Shown here: positions 15,688 through 23,304 of the stretch, one piece after another
Position numbering within the stretch: position 1 is the first letter of the stretch
How the letters are laid out: each line of letters begins with the position of its first letter
From: JALZAA01 sp046727755
Lineage (GTDB): Bacteria; Actinomycetota; Acidimicrobiia; IMCC26256; JACDBD01
DNA: 26,314 nucleotides
Direction of reading: 5' to 3'
Assembly: GCA_046727755.1 (NCBI GenBank)
Contig: JBKPDG010000178.1
Coordinates: 1-26,314 of the forward strand
Translations under genes and position numbers: made by a program
Notes under the pieces: model-generated
What the model was told of the DNA's origin: nothing
The model's input: the letters and a program-made list of their open reading frames with translations, nothing else
Database searches by the model: none

Positions 15688-15818
15688 GGGTTGGGGCTCT
15701 CGCCCGGCGGGAGGCTGCGCCGGGCGCGGCGCGTGCGCCGCGCGATCGACGCCCAGTAGCCGGCGAGCACCACGGCGGTGAACACCCAGCCGGCGACGAC
15801 GTAGCCGGCGTCGGTCAT
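15684..15818 (-). CDS. ccmD: CcmD-like small membrane protein
   Basis: A 44-residue ORF: MTDAGYVVAGWVFTAVVLAG, then YWASIARRTRRARRSLPPGE and a short tail. One hydrophobic helix followed by a strongly basic stretch is the usual CcmD layout, a helper that holds CcmE to the CcmABC complex. It lies exactly where ccmD is found, between ccmC and ccmE. ATG at 15818 has a GAGG-like ribosome-binding site in the 16-nt gap after ccmC, and its stop overlaps the ccmE GTG. Confidence 0.85.
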   Translation of the reverse strand: MTDAGYVVAGWVFTAVVLAGYWASIARRTRRARRSLPPGESPNP

Positions 15819-15834
15819 GGCAACCTCATCGGGG

Positions 15835-16611
15835 TCATCGGGGCGCTCCCGAGTCGACGAGCTCGTCCGCTCCGCCCGACCCGTCCTCGTCGCCGGACGC
15901 GACCCGCTCGGCGATGGCCTGCTCGAGCTCGCGCTCGTCGCGGCCCTCCTCCAATGCCTCGAGGCGGTACCGCCGGTCGAGGAGGTACACGTAGACGAGG
16001 GTGAACGCGAGCACACCCCAGAACAGCGTGAACGCCATGGTCCCGTGGATCTGCGCCTTGAGCTCCTCGTTGAAGACCGTCCCCTCCTGGTGGAGCGTGC
16101 GCCACCAGTCGACCGAGAAGTGCACGATCGGCACGTCGACAACGGCGATCAGCGCCGCGATCGCGCACCGGGTACCACGGCCTGGGCCGGGGATGCGGCG
16201 CAGCGCGAGGTAGCCGACGTAGAGGAAGAAGAGGACAGCCGTCGACACGAGCCGGGCGTCCCACGCCCACCAGATCCCCCAGACCGGCCGCCCCCAGAGG
16301 GAGCCGAGCGCGAGCGTGAGCGCGGTGAACACCACGCCGATCTCCGCCGACGCGCCCGCGATGCGATCCCAGACCGCCGAGCGGGTGCGTCGCCAGAGAT
16401 ACAGCGCCGAGGCGAGGGCGGTGACCCCGAACGCGAGGTAGGCGAGCCACGCCGCCGGCACGTGCAGGTACATGAGCCGCTGCGCGTCACGCTGCACGGC
16501 GTCTGGGGGCGCGATCCAGAGCCCGAACACGGCGAGGACGGTCAGCGACGCCAGCGCCGACCACCCGAGGACGGTGGCCAGCCGCCGGTTGAGCAGCGCC
16601 GCCTCGCTCAT
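15835..16611 (-). CDS. ccmC: CcmC haem transporter/handling protein
   Basis: A 258-aa protein with six hydrophobic helices. The tryptophan-rich motif WGIWWAWDARLVS is at residues 111-123. The two flanking haem-ligand histidines are predicted at H50 (MYLHVPAAW) and H174 (VDWWRTLHQ). CcmC attaches haem to CcmE. The C-terminus carries an acidic cytoplasmic tail of about 40 residues (RDERELEQAIAERVASGDED), longer than usual. The start overlaps the ccmB stop (ATGA). Confidence 0.96.
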   Translation of the reverse strand: MSEAALLNRRLATVLGWSALASLTVLAVFGLWIAPPDAVQRDAQRLMYLHVPAAWLAYLAFGVTALASALYLWRRTRSAVWDRIAGASAEIGVVFTALTLALGSLWGRPVWGIWWAWDARLVSTAVLFFLYVGYLALRRIPGPGRGTRCAIAALIAVVDVPIVHFSVDWWRTLHQEGTVFNEELKAQIHGTMAFTLFWGVLAFTLVYVYLLDRRYRLEALEEGRDERELEQAIAERVASGDEDGSGGADELVDSGAPR

Positions 16612-17282
16612 GCTTCCTCCAGGAGGGGCCCGAAGGCCAGCATCCCGATCGACGTGTACAACGTTGCGAACAGCGCCAGCAGCGCGACCCACGGCCACCC
16701 GTCGGAGGTGGCGCTGCCGAGCCCCGCCTCCCAGGCCCGGGTCGCGCCCAGCATCACCGGCGCCACCACCGGCAGCAGCAGCAACGGGACGAGCGTCTCG
16801 CGCACGCGCAGACCGGCAGCCAGAACGCCGTAGAGGGTACCGGTGGCGGCCACGCCGGCAGTCGCGGCGACCGCCGCCGCCACGAGAAGCCCGAGCGAGC
16901 GCAGCTCGACGTCGTAGAGGAGGGCGATGCCGGCGCCGAGCGCGATCTCGAGCACCGCCAGCTGCACCGCGATCGCGCCCGCCTTGCCGAGGAACACCGC
17001 CGCCGGGTCGAGGCCAGAAAGGCGCAGCCCGTCGCGAGCGGCGTTCTCCGTCTCGACCGCGAACGAGCGCGACACGGCGAGCAGCGCCGCCAGCAGCACC
17101 GCCACCCAGAACAAGCCCGCCGCGACGCGCGACAGCACGCCGCGGCTGGGGTCGAGCGCGAACGCGAACAAGAGGATGACGATCAGCCCGAACGGCAGCA
17201 CCTGGTACAGCGTCACGCGGGAGCGAGCTTCGATCCGCAGGTCCTTCCCCGCCACGAGCATCGCCTCGCGCCAGAGGTTCAT
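16608..17282 (-). CDS. ccmB: CcmB, ABC-type membrane subunit of cytochrome c maturation
   Basis: A 224-aa protein with six hydrophobic helices that pairs with CcmA to form an ABC complex releasing holo-CcmE. Landmarks are MNLWREAMLVAGKDLRIEAR at the N-terminus, SRSFAVETENAARDGLRLSG and LLLPVVAPVMLGATRAWE, all typical of CcmB. ATG at 17282 overlaps the ccmA stop as ATGA. Confidence 0.95.
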   Translation of the reverse strand: MNLWREAMLVAGKDLRIEARSRVTLYQVLPFGLIVILLFAFALDPSRGVLSRVAAGLFWVAVLLAALLAVSRSFAVETENAARDGLRLSGLDPAAVFLGKAGAIAVQLAVLEIALGAGIALLYDVELRSLGLLVAAAVAATAGVAATGTLYGVLAAGLRVRETLVPLLLLPVVAPVMLGATRAWEAGLGSATSDGWPWVALLALFATLYTSIGMLAFGPLLEEA

Positions 17283-17980
17283 GCGCGCGCCTCGGCGTGT
17301 TCGGTTTTGGCGTCGCTGCTCCGGGATATAGGCGGTGCAGCGACGCCAAAACGAGCGAGGCCGCCGGCGAGAACCACCTCGCGCCCGGCGAGAGCTCGCG
17401 TCCGGTCGAGCTCGTGCGAGGCGAGGATCACGGTGCGGTCCTCGTCGGGAGCCGACGAGATCGTGGCGTCGAGCACGGCGCGGCCGGCGGCGTCGAGCCC
17501 GGCGTGGGGCTCGTCGAGGAGGAGGAGCAGCGGGTCGCGTGCGAGGGCGACGGCCAGCGCGAGACGGCGACGCTGGCCAGCCGAGAGGCGGCCGTGGGCG
17601 ACGCCGGCCTGGGCCGTCAGGCCGACGCGATCGAGCACGGCGTCGTACGCGTCCGCGCTCCTGCCCGCGGCGCGCACCGCGAAGCGGAGATTCTCGCGGA
17701 CCGTGAGATCGTCGTAGCAGCCCGTTTCGTGCCCGAGCAGGCTGATCGCGCGCCGCGCGCCCCGCCGGTCGATCGACAGGTCGTGGCCCAGCACGACCCC
17801 CGATCCCGAGTGCAGCCGGTGCAGCCCGGCGAGCAAACGGAGCAACGTGGTTTTCCCCGACCCGTTCGCGCCTGAGAGCAGCACCACCTCGCCCGCTGCG
17901 ACGTCCAAGTCGACCCCCGCCAGGGCCGGGAACCGACCCAGGAGGCAGACGGCGGATCGCAGGCGGACGACGAGGGACAC
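17279..17980 (-). CDS. ccmA: CcmA, ABC ATPase of cytochrome c maturation
   Basis: A 233-aa cytoplasmic ATPase with Walker A GANGSGKTT (37-45), signature LSAGQRRRLALA, Walker B LLLLLDEP and switch histidine in ILASHELD. The family is usually near 200-215 aa; the last ~24 residues (from RFGVAAPP) extend past the domain and are largely encoded by a 49-bp palindrome, so they look like an added tail. GTG at 17980 is chosen because ACGGAGG lies 5 nt upstream. It is the first gene of the ccm operon. In ABC-family terms alone it could be another exporter ATPase, but the operon settles the identity. Confidence 0.93.
   Translation of the reverse strand: MSLVVRLRSAVCLLGRFPALAGVDLDVAAGEVVLLSGANGSGKTTLLRLLAGLHRLHSGSGVVLGHDLSIDRRGARRAISLLGHETGCYDDLTVRENLRFAVRAAGRSADAYDAVLDRVGLTAQAGVAHGRLSAGQRRRLALAVALARDPLLLLLDEPHAGLDAAGRAVLDATISSAPDEDRTVILASHELDRTRALAGREVVLAGGLARFGVAAPPISRSSDAKTEHAEARA
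17304..17352. repeat. Long inverted repeat inside the 3' end of ccmA
   Basis: Arms 17304-17319 and 17337-17352 are perfect 16-bp inverted copies (the left arm reads GTTTTGGCGTCGCTGC), separated by 17 nt. A further 3 bp pair inside the loop after one mismatch (CCG with CGG). It lies within the coding sequence and encodes residues of roughly 210-227 of CcmA. It shares GGCGTCGCT with the palindrome at 10085-10127. It could be a mobile palindromic element, a transcript-processing or attenuation hairpin between ccmA and ccmB, or both. Confidence 0.85.
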
Positions 17981-18007
17981 GCAAGCCTCCGTGAGCTTCT
18001 CGAAACC

Positions 18008-18043
18008 CCGGTAGACGGTAGAAGGCCTGGTCAGAGTCTACGG
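18008..18043 (-). promoter_or_regulatory. Candidate ccm operon promoter with inverted repeat
   Basis: Read on the minus strand, TACCGT (18015-18020) could be the -10 element, giving a short leader with the ACGGAGG site before the ccmA GTG. An imperfect inverted repeat, CCGGTAGAC (18008-18016) and GTCTACGG (18036-18043), surrounds it and could be an operator. No convincing -35 is present. This is a spacing-based guess. Confidence 0.3.
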
Positions 18044-18133
18044 ACCGCCCGTCCAATGACGTAGATCGGAGGCGTGGGCCCGCCCGATCGTGTGCCTGTC
18101 CGATGCCAGCGGCACCGCGTCAGGAATCGTGCA

Positions 18134-18668
18134 CTACGCCGTGCCCACTTCCGCAGACCCCTCCCGCAACGCCTTCAATCGATCTGCGCTCGTCAATGGA
18201 TCCTCAAGGACGTGTGCCCAGTCGCCGATCGCGGAAGCCGCTCTTCGATCGAACCGTCGCCCTCTTCGAACACCTTGTCGCCTGTGACATACCGAAGGGT
18301 GTGCAGCGAGTGCCAGGCCGCGGCCAGAAACTGCTCCCAATAGTGGAGCGCGGTGAAGTAGTTCCGAAACGACTTTTCTTCTTCGAGGTACGACAGTGTG
18401 GCATGACGCGCTAGGACATGCTCGCTGCACGCGATCATGGCGCGCCGGGGAAAGTTGAACCGATACTCGCGCTGGGGCGAGGGTACGGAACCGCGAAGTG
18501 CGGAGTTCAGGACGTAGTTCGGAATCCAGTGGGGCGACTGGGCTGGGTTGCCGACATGTCGGGGATTTCGGCGTGGTCGAACTTCGAGATGTCGGTCGCC
18601 ACGTTGGTGTCCGTGACGTGAATCGTAAAACCACCCAGGGGCGTGATCGTAGGGCAGCGCTCGCGCAC
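18134..18668 (-). pseudogene. Broken gene remnant spread over three reading frames
   Basis: The minus strand carries protein-like sequence in three consecutive frames. Part 1 starts at GTG 18668 and reads ...GGFTIHVTDTNVATDISKF and DHAEIPDMS. Part 2 (about 18555 to 18255) reads PAQSPHWIPNYVLNSALRGS, REYRFNFPRRAMIACSEHVL, LSYLEEEKSFRNYFTALHYW and GDKVFEEGDGSIEERL. Part 3 reads IGDWAHVLEDPLTSADRLKA and ends at TAG 18134-18136. The frame moves in the same sense twice, as two single-base losses would produce. I do not recognise the family; the middle part looks like a soluble helical protein. Sequencing or assembly indels are an alternative to true decay. Confidence 0.65.
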
Positions 18669-18699
18669 TTAGGCAGGCCGCGGCTACAGTCCCGCGGCC

Positions 18700-19386
18700 G
18701 TGAGTCAAGCCTGGGTCCGTTACCAGTTGCGTCGAGTGCGCCGGGCGATTCTTCGACGCTATTGCGACATGGACAAGGCGTCGTACGCGCCATTCGCTCC
18801 GGAGGCGCTTGCGGAGTATCTAGAGGGCACCGGGATCAGATGGCGGGTCACAGGCATGTACATGTTCAACGAGTTCCTCGGGCGTCAACTTCGTGAGCCG
18901 CACGATCTCGACGTTGAGATCATCCGGGAAGACTTGCCGAGGCTCCTCACCGCGATGCCTTCATGGCAGCACTACTACGTGGATGCTGGGGCACGGCTCC
19001 ACTATCGGGGTCAGACCCTTCCCGACGATGTCCGCCGGGTGGTGAGCCGCCCGGGCCGCAGCGAACCCTGGGCAATGGACTGGTTGATTTGCGATGTCGA
19101 CGGTGATGAGTGGGTCTATCGCTACGACTCACGCGTGAGGCAGCCGTTGGACAGCTCCCTTGACGCAGACTCCTCGCGTATCAACTTTTCGCGGCCCGAG
19201 GTGGCGCTTCTCTACAAGAGCAGGATGGCCCGTCCCAAGGACTTCGACGACTTCGCTGTGCTCCACCCGCATCTCGATGCTCATCGCCGCGCATGGCTTG
19301 CCGATGCGATCGCACTCGCGGACCCGGAGCATCCATGGCTGGGCGCGCTGAGAGAGCACGACAATCTCCGCTTAGCTGAACGATGA
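18700..19386 (+). CDS. Nucleotidyltransferase-fold protein (aminoglycoside-2''-adenylyltransferase-like family)
   Basis: A 228-aa protein. The segment TGMYMFNEFLGRQLREPHDL followed by DVEI matches the minimal nucleotidyltransferase pattern, with the acidic pair in HDLDVE. The late block RPEVALLYKSRMARPKDFDDFAVL, then the ending HPWLGAL, is typical of the family related to ANT(2'') enzymes (PF10706-like). Most such chromosomal relatives have no demonstrated resistance activity, and I do not claim one. The glycine-rich start of the fold is weak (GMYM instead of GGxA). GTG at 18700 has TACAGT (18685-18690) 9 nt upstream; ATG at 18769 is a shorter option. Base composition is lower in GC than the surroundings, and it is next to a broken gene, so horizontal transfer is plausible. 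Confidence 0.75.
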   Translation: MSQAWVRYQLRRVRRAILRRYCDMDKASYAPFAPEALAEYLEGTGIRWRVTGMYMFNEFLGRQLREPHDLDVEIIREDLPRLLTAMPSWQHYYVDAGARLHYRGQTLPDDVRRVVSRPGRSEPWAMDWLICDVDGDEWVYRYDSRVRQPLDSSLDADSSRINFSRPEVALLYKSRMARPKDFDDFAVLHPHLDAHRRAWLADAIALADPEHPWLGALREHDNLRLAER

Positions 19387-19556
19387 GCGATCAGCCCACG
19401 TAACTCGACGGCGCAGGTCGGCGGGCAAGCCTCCACGGGCTTCACCCCGGTAGGCGCATCAAAGCACGATGAGTGTACGAAGGGGCCTCTGACCTGGGCG
19501 AACCGTCCCGGATGCAGACCGAGCCGCGACGAGGCCCGGAAGTAGCCTCTGGCACC
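19387..19556. promoter_or_regulatory. Intergenic region with putative sortase promoter
   Basis: No gene is evident here. A -10-like TAGCCT (19543-19548) lies 8 nt before the GTG at 19557, and the same hexamer precedes aconitase. A weak hairpin (AAGCC, loop, GGCTT at 19427-19442) follows the nucleotidyltransferase gene and might be a terminator, but it is short and has no T tract. Confidence 0.35.
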
Positions 19557-20441
19557 GTGCGCACCGTGATCGGGGCCATCGGCCGGGTCCTGGTCACGGT
19601 CGGGCTGCTGATCCTCTTGTTCGTCGCCTACCAGCTGTGGGGCACGGGCATCTACGAGGCGCGCGCCCAATCCGATCTCGAGAGCCAGTTCGACCGCGAG
19701 CTGGCCCGCCAGAGCTCGCAGAGCCCCACAACGACGACCTCCGGCACGACGTCGACGACGGCGCCGCTCGCCTTGCCGTCCACGCCCGCCGCCGGCGATC
19801 CCGTCGGTGTGATCAAGATCGACGAGATCGGCGTCGACAAGGTCGTGGTCGAGGGCACGACCGTCCCCGACCTGCGCAAGGCGCCGGGCCACTACGAGGG
19901 ATCGCCGCTGCCCGGCCAGCTCGGGAACGCCGCCATCGCCGGACACCGCACGACCTACGGCGCGCCGTTCGGCGACCTCGACCAGCTCGCGCTGGGCGAC
20001 ACGATCTCGTTCCAGACGCTCACGGGGACTTGGAAGTACGAGCTGGCCCGCGATCCCTTCGTCGTCAGCCCCACCCAGACCGAGGTCCTTGATCCCGTGC
20101 CCGGAGAAGCCACGCTCACGCTCACAACGTGCAACCCGAAGTACTCGGCCTCGGAGCGCTTGATCGTCCAGGCGCGCCTGGACCAGGACGGGCCATCGGC
20201 CCTCCAGGCCCCCGACACACAACCCAAGCTCGTCCTCGACACCGGACTCTCCGGCGGCAGCGAGTCGCGGGCTCCGGTCTTCCTCTGGGGACTGATCGCC
20301 GCGGTCGTCGGCGGGCTGTGGTGGCTCCTCTTCCACCGCTACCCGCGCTGGACCACCTGGCTCGCCGGCGCGATCCCGTTCCTGGTCGCGCTGTTCGTGT
20401 TCTACTCGTACCTCGAGCGCGTCCTTCCCAACAACTACTGA
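19557..20441 (+). CDS. Class E-like sortase with extra C-terminal membrane helices
   Basis: A 294-aa transpeptidase anchoring proteins to the cell wall. Residues 11-28 form a membrane anchor (VLVTVGLLILLFVAYQLW), followed by EARAQ and a Ser/Thr-rich spacer (51-80). The catalytic domain has H130 (AGHRTTYGAPFGD), C192 (TLTLTTCNPKYS) and R201 (ASERLIVQA); the TLTTC form is typical of class E. Two more hydrophobic helices at about 242-259 and 267-285 end the protein, which is more than usual. I chose GTG 19557 because TAGCCT lies 8 nt before it and the protein then begins with the anchor; GTG 19473 and ATG 19512 add 28 and 15 residues without clear signal. No sorting-signal substrate is seen nearby. 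It overlaps a convergent gene by 7 nt. Confidence 0.9.
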   Translation: MRTVIGAIGRVLVTVGLLILLFVAYQLWGTGIYEARAQSDLESQFDRELARQSSQSPTTTTSGTTSTTAPLALPSTPAAGDPVGVIKIDEIGVDKVVVEGTTVPDLRKAPGHYEGSPLPGQLGNAAIAGHRTTYGAPFGDLDQLALGDTISFQTLTGTWKYELARDPFVVSPTQTEVLDPVPGEATLTLTTCNPKYSASERLIVQARLDQDGPSALQAPDTQPKLVLDTGLSGGSESRAPVFLWGLIAAVVGGLWWLLFHRYPRWTTWLAGAIPFLVALFVFYSYLERVLPNNY

Positions 20442-21469
20442 GCTGCGGCCGCGCGCAGCGGCGCCGACGCGAACTCACGCACACCCTCGTCGAAGCCGAC
20501 CTTCGCGGTGAACCCGAGCCGGGCGCGCGCACGCTCGGTGTCCGCGAACACATGGCGGACGTCGCCGATCCGGTACCCGCCGACGATGTCCGGGGCCGGG
20601 GCCCCGTTCCCGACTGCGGAACTGAGCGCCTGGGCGAGATCGAGCACCGTGCGGGGCGCGCCGCTCGCCACGTTGAGCGCGCCGCCGACCGGCGGATCGG
20701 CGGTGAGCGCGAGGACGTTGGCGCGCGCCACGTCGCGCACGTGGACGAAGTCCCGACGCTGGCGTCCGTCCTCGAGCACGCGCGGCGCCCGACCCGCCCC
20801 GACCGCGCTGCGGAAGATCGCCGCCACCCCCGAGTAGGGCGTGTCGCGCGGCATACGGTCCCCGTACACGTTGTGGTACCGGAGCGCGGTGACCGGCACT
20901 CGATGCTCGCGCCCGAACGCGAAGCACAAGTGCTCCTGGTGGAGCTTCGTCGCCGCGTACACGTTGCGGGGATCGGTCTGTGCGTCCTCGGGCACCGGCT
21001 CCGCGAGCAGCGTTCCTCCGCACATTGGGCAGCACGGGTCCCACTCGCCGCGGTCGAGCCGCTCCGGTTCTCGCGGTCCGGCCCGGGCGACGCCGTGGGC
21101 GCGGCACCGGTACCGGCCCTCGCCGTACACGACCATGCTGCTCGCGAGGACGAGTCGGCCACGGAAATGTTGCTCGTGGAGCGCCGACAGGAGAACGGCG
21201 GTCCCGACGTCGTTGTGGCTCACGTAGTGCGGCGCGTCGCCGAAGTCGACGCCCAAGCCGACCATGGCGGCCTGGTGGCACACCGCATCGACGCCGGCGA
21301 TCGCGCCGCGAACGGCGTCAGGATCACGAATGTCGACTCGACGATGGTCGACGCCGTCGGAGGCCGAGCGCGCGGTGTCGAGCACCCGGACCTCGTGGCC
21401 GCCGGCGACGAGCGCGTCGACCACGTGCGATCCGATGAAGCCTGCCCCGCCGGTGACGAGGACGCGCAT
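20435..21469 (-). CDS. NAD-dependent sugar-nucleotide epimerase/dehydratase with zinc-ribbon insert
   Basis: A 344-aa extended SDR enzyme. The Rossmann motif GGAGFIGS is at residues 7-14, S111 lies in LASSMVVYG, and Y171 and K175 form YAATK. An insert between the serine and tyrosine (residues about 119-160) carries CxxH (C122, H125) and CPMC (C147, C150), the layout of a zinc ribbon. This insert occurs in a subgroup I associate with dTDP-rhamnose 4-epimerase-like enzymes, but the substrate is not proven here. The ATG at 21469 directly abuts the histidine kinase stop. It is the last gene of the operon and likely supplies sugars for envelope glycans. Confidence 0.88.
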   Translation of the reverse strand: MRVLVTGGAGFIGSHVVDALVAGGHEVRVLDTARSASDGVDHRRVDIRDPDAVRGAIAGVDAVCHQAAMVGLGVDFGDAPHYVSHNDVGTAVLLSALHEQHFRGRLVLASSMVVYGEGRYRCRAHGVARAGPREPERLDRGEWDPCCPMCGGTLLAEPVPEDAQTDPRNVYAATKLHQEHLCFAFGREHRVPVTALRYHNVYGDRMPRDTPYSGVAAIFRSAVGAGRAPRVLEDGRQRRDFVHVRDVARANVLALTADPPVGGALNVASGAPRTVLDLAQALSSAVGNGAPAPDIVGGYRIGDVRHVFADTERARARLGFTAKVGFDEGVREFASAPLRAAAAQ

Positions 21470-22609
21470 CTACCCGCGCCCGGGGATCGGAAGGTGGACG
21501 GTGAAGCGGCATCCGCCGTTCTCGTTGCGGACGGTGATGTCGCCCCGGTGGGCCTCTACGAAGCCGCGGGCGATGGCGAGGCCGAGGCCGGCGCCGGCGT
21601 CACCGGGGGTCCGTGCCGCGTCGCCGCGGAAGGCGACCTCGAAGACCCGGGGCAGGTCGCGCTCGGGGATCCCGCCGCCGGTGTCGACGACCGACACGTA
21701 GGCGCCTCCGTCGTCGCTCCCCGCCTCGACCGTGACCGAGCCGTCGCTCGGGGTGTGCCGGATCGCGTTCTCGAGGATGTTGCGCAGCGCCCGCAGCACC
21801 TCTGACGTCGAGACCTCGAGCTCTGCCGGCGGCCCGTCGAGGCGGCCTTCCCAGCGCACCCCCTTCGCCGCCGCGATCGGGGACGCACCCGCTAACGCGT
21901 CGGAGACCAGATCACCGAGCGAGACCCGCTGGAGTTGGAGCTGGAGCACACCCGCTTGCGCGCGGCTCAGCTCGAAGAGGTCGTCGACCAGCTCGGCGAG
22001 CCGGTCCGCTTCGCCCCGCAGAGTGGCGTAGTAGCGCGCCACGGTCTCGGAGTCGTCGACGATCCCGTCCTCGAGCGCCTCGACGATGGCGCGGATGCCG
22101 GCGAGTGGCGTGCGTAGATCGTGCGAGACCCAGGCGACGAGCTCGCGCCGCGAGCCGTCGAGCGCCTGCTCCCGCGCCCGCGCGTCCTCGAGGCGGCGCG
22201 AGGTCAGCTCGAGCTCCCGGTGCAAGCGCGCCAGCTCCTGGGGCGCCGCCGGGCCGGGCCCGGATCCGGCCGGTTGCGAGTCGCCGTCGCCGAGGCGGCG
22301 GGCCACGCCGACGAGCGCCTCGCTCGCGGCTCCGACCCGTCGCCCGAGGACGAGTGCGCTCGCGACCCCGACCGCGCCCGCCGCCACGAGGATCACTCCG
22401 AGCGCCCAGAGATCGTGCTCCGACAGGAACATCGCACGCGCGCCGGCCCACGCGCCGACGCCCACGCCGACCACCGCGACGACCGCTACGGCGGCGGCTT
22501 GCGTGCCGAGGCTCCGCCGCCGGAGCGCACGCAACACCAGCGCGCCGGCAACGGCGGCGGTCGCGGCCGTCCCCGCCGCGAGCAGAGCGAGCTCGGTGGT
22601 CTCGTTCAC
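21470..22609 (-). CDS. Membrane sensor histidine kinase
   Basis: A 379-aa kinase with hydrophobic segments at about residues 5-27, 36-58 and 68-90 and little outside domain. A coiled linker (residues 122-155) leads to the HisKA site ELVAWVSHDLRTPLAGIRAI, with H163 as phospho-acceptor. ATPase landmarks are LRNILENAIRHTPSDG (N box), VVDTGGGIP (G1) and GAGLGLAIA (G2). With only short exposed loops it probably senses the membrane or an integral partner. GTG at 22609 overlaps the response-regulator stop (GTGA). It forms a pair with the upstream regulator. Confidence 0.95.
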   Translation of the reverse strand: MNETTELALLAAGTAATAAVAGALVLRALRRRSLGTQAAAVAVVAVVGVGVGAWAGARAMFLSEHDLWALGVILVAAGAVGVASALVLGRRVGAASEALVGVARRLGDGDSQPAGSGPGPAAPQELARLHRELELTSRRLEDARAREQALDGSRRELVAWVSHDLRTPLAGIRAIVEALEDGIVDDSETVARYYATLRGEADRLAELVDDLFELSRAQAGVLQLQLQRVSLGDLVSDALAGASPIAAAKGVRWEGRLDGPPAELEVSTSEVLRALRNILENAIRHTPSDGSVTVEAGSDDGGAYVSVVDTGGGIPERDLPRVFEVAFRGDAARTPGDAGAGLGLAIARGFVEAHRGDITVRNENGGCRFTVHLPIPGRG

Positions 22610-23304
22610 GGGTCGAACCTGTAACCGACGCCCCAAACGGTCGTGATGCGTCGGGGCGTCGACGGGTCGTCTTCGATCTTCTCTCGCAACCGGCGGATGT
22701 GCACCGTGACGGTGGAGGTGTCGCCGTACGTGTACCCCCACACGTGCTCGAGAAGTTCGTCACGACGAAAGACCTGCCGGGGCCGTCCTGCGAGGAACGC
22801 AAGCAGCTCGAACTCGCGCGCAGTGAGCGTCGCGAGCTCGCCGCGCACCCGCGCTTCGCGTGCCCCGAGGTCGATTTCGAGGCCGTCGTACTGCACGGTC
22901 TCGGCGCGATCGAGATCGCCCAGCGGTGACCCTCCCGCCCGGCGCAGCACCGCCTTCACGCGGGCGGTGAGCTCGCGGGGCGAGAACGGCTTGGAAACGT
23001 AGTCGTCGGCGCCGAGGTCGAGGCCGAGCACCCGGTCTTCCTCGCTGCCGCGTGCTGTGAGCATCACGACCGGGATCGGCGCGCGCGACCGCAGGCGCCG
23101 ACACACCTCGAACCCGTCGAGCCCGGGGAGCATGATGTCGAGCACGACGAGGTCGGGCAGCTGCTCATCGGCGCGCGTCAGCGCTTCGTGACCATCACCG
23201 ACGGACTCGACGGTGAACCCCTCGCGCTCGAGATACCTCGTGACGACCTCCGCCACCGTTCGGTCGTCTTCCACGACGAGGATCCGGGTCGGCGCGTCCG
23301 TCAC
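22606..23304 (-). CDS. OmpR/PhoB-family response regulator
   Basis: A 232-aa regulator. The receiver has the acidic pocket VVEDD (residues 10-14), phospho-acceptor D56 (LVVLDIMLPGLDG) and K105 (VSKPF). The C-terminal winged helix carries LTAREFELLAFLAGRPRQVF and VTVHIRRLREKIE, ending GVGYRF. GTG at 23304 overlaps the upstream stop (GTGA), so translation is likely coupled to the membrane glycosyltransferase-like gene. Targets are unknown but may include its own operon. Confidence 0.96.
   Translation of the reverse strand: MTDAPTRILVVEDDRTVAEVVTRYLEREGFTVESVGDGHEALTRADEQLPDLVVLDIMLPGLDGFEVCRRLRSRAPIPVVMLTARGSEEDRVLGLDLGADDYVSKPFSPRELTARVKAVLRRAGGSPLGDLDRAETVQYDGLEIDLGAREARVRGELATLTAREFELLAFLAGRPRQVFRRDELLEHVWGYTYGDTSTVTVHIRRLREKIEDDPSTPRRITTVWGVGYRFDP

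Noticed and set aside
18103..18414. Small plus-strand ORFs across the gene remnant
   Set aside because: They lack family motifs and start signals, while the minus strand shows protein-like sequence in each frame.
18700..19386. Calling the nucleotidyltransferase-fold gene an antibiotic resistance gene
   Set aside because: Family resemblance alone does not show activity on an aminoglycoside, the glycine motif is weak, and no resistance context is present.
19427..19442. Short AAGCC/GGCTT hairpin as terminator of the nucleotidyltransferase gene
   Set aside because: Only 5 bp, no T tract and not extended by neighbouring bases; easily chance.
20129..21805. Plus-strand ORF of 558 aa across the epimerase
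   Set aside because: It runs antisense through the epimerase and kinase genes and shows no motif.
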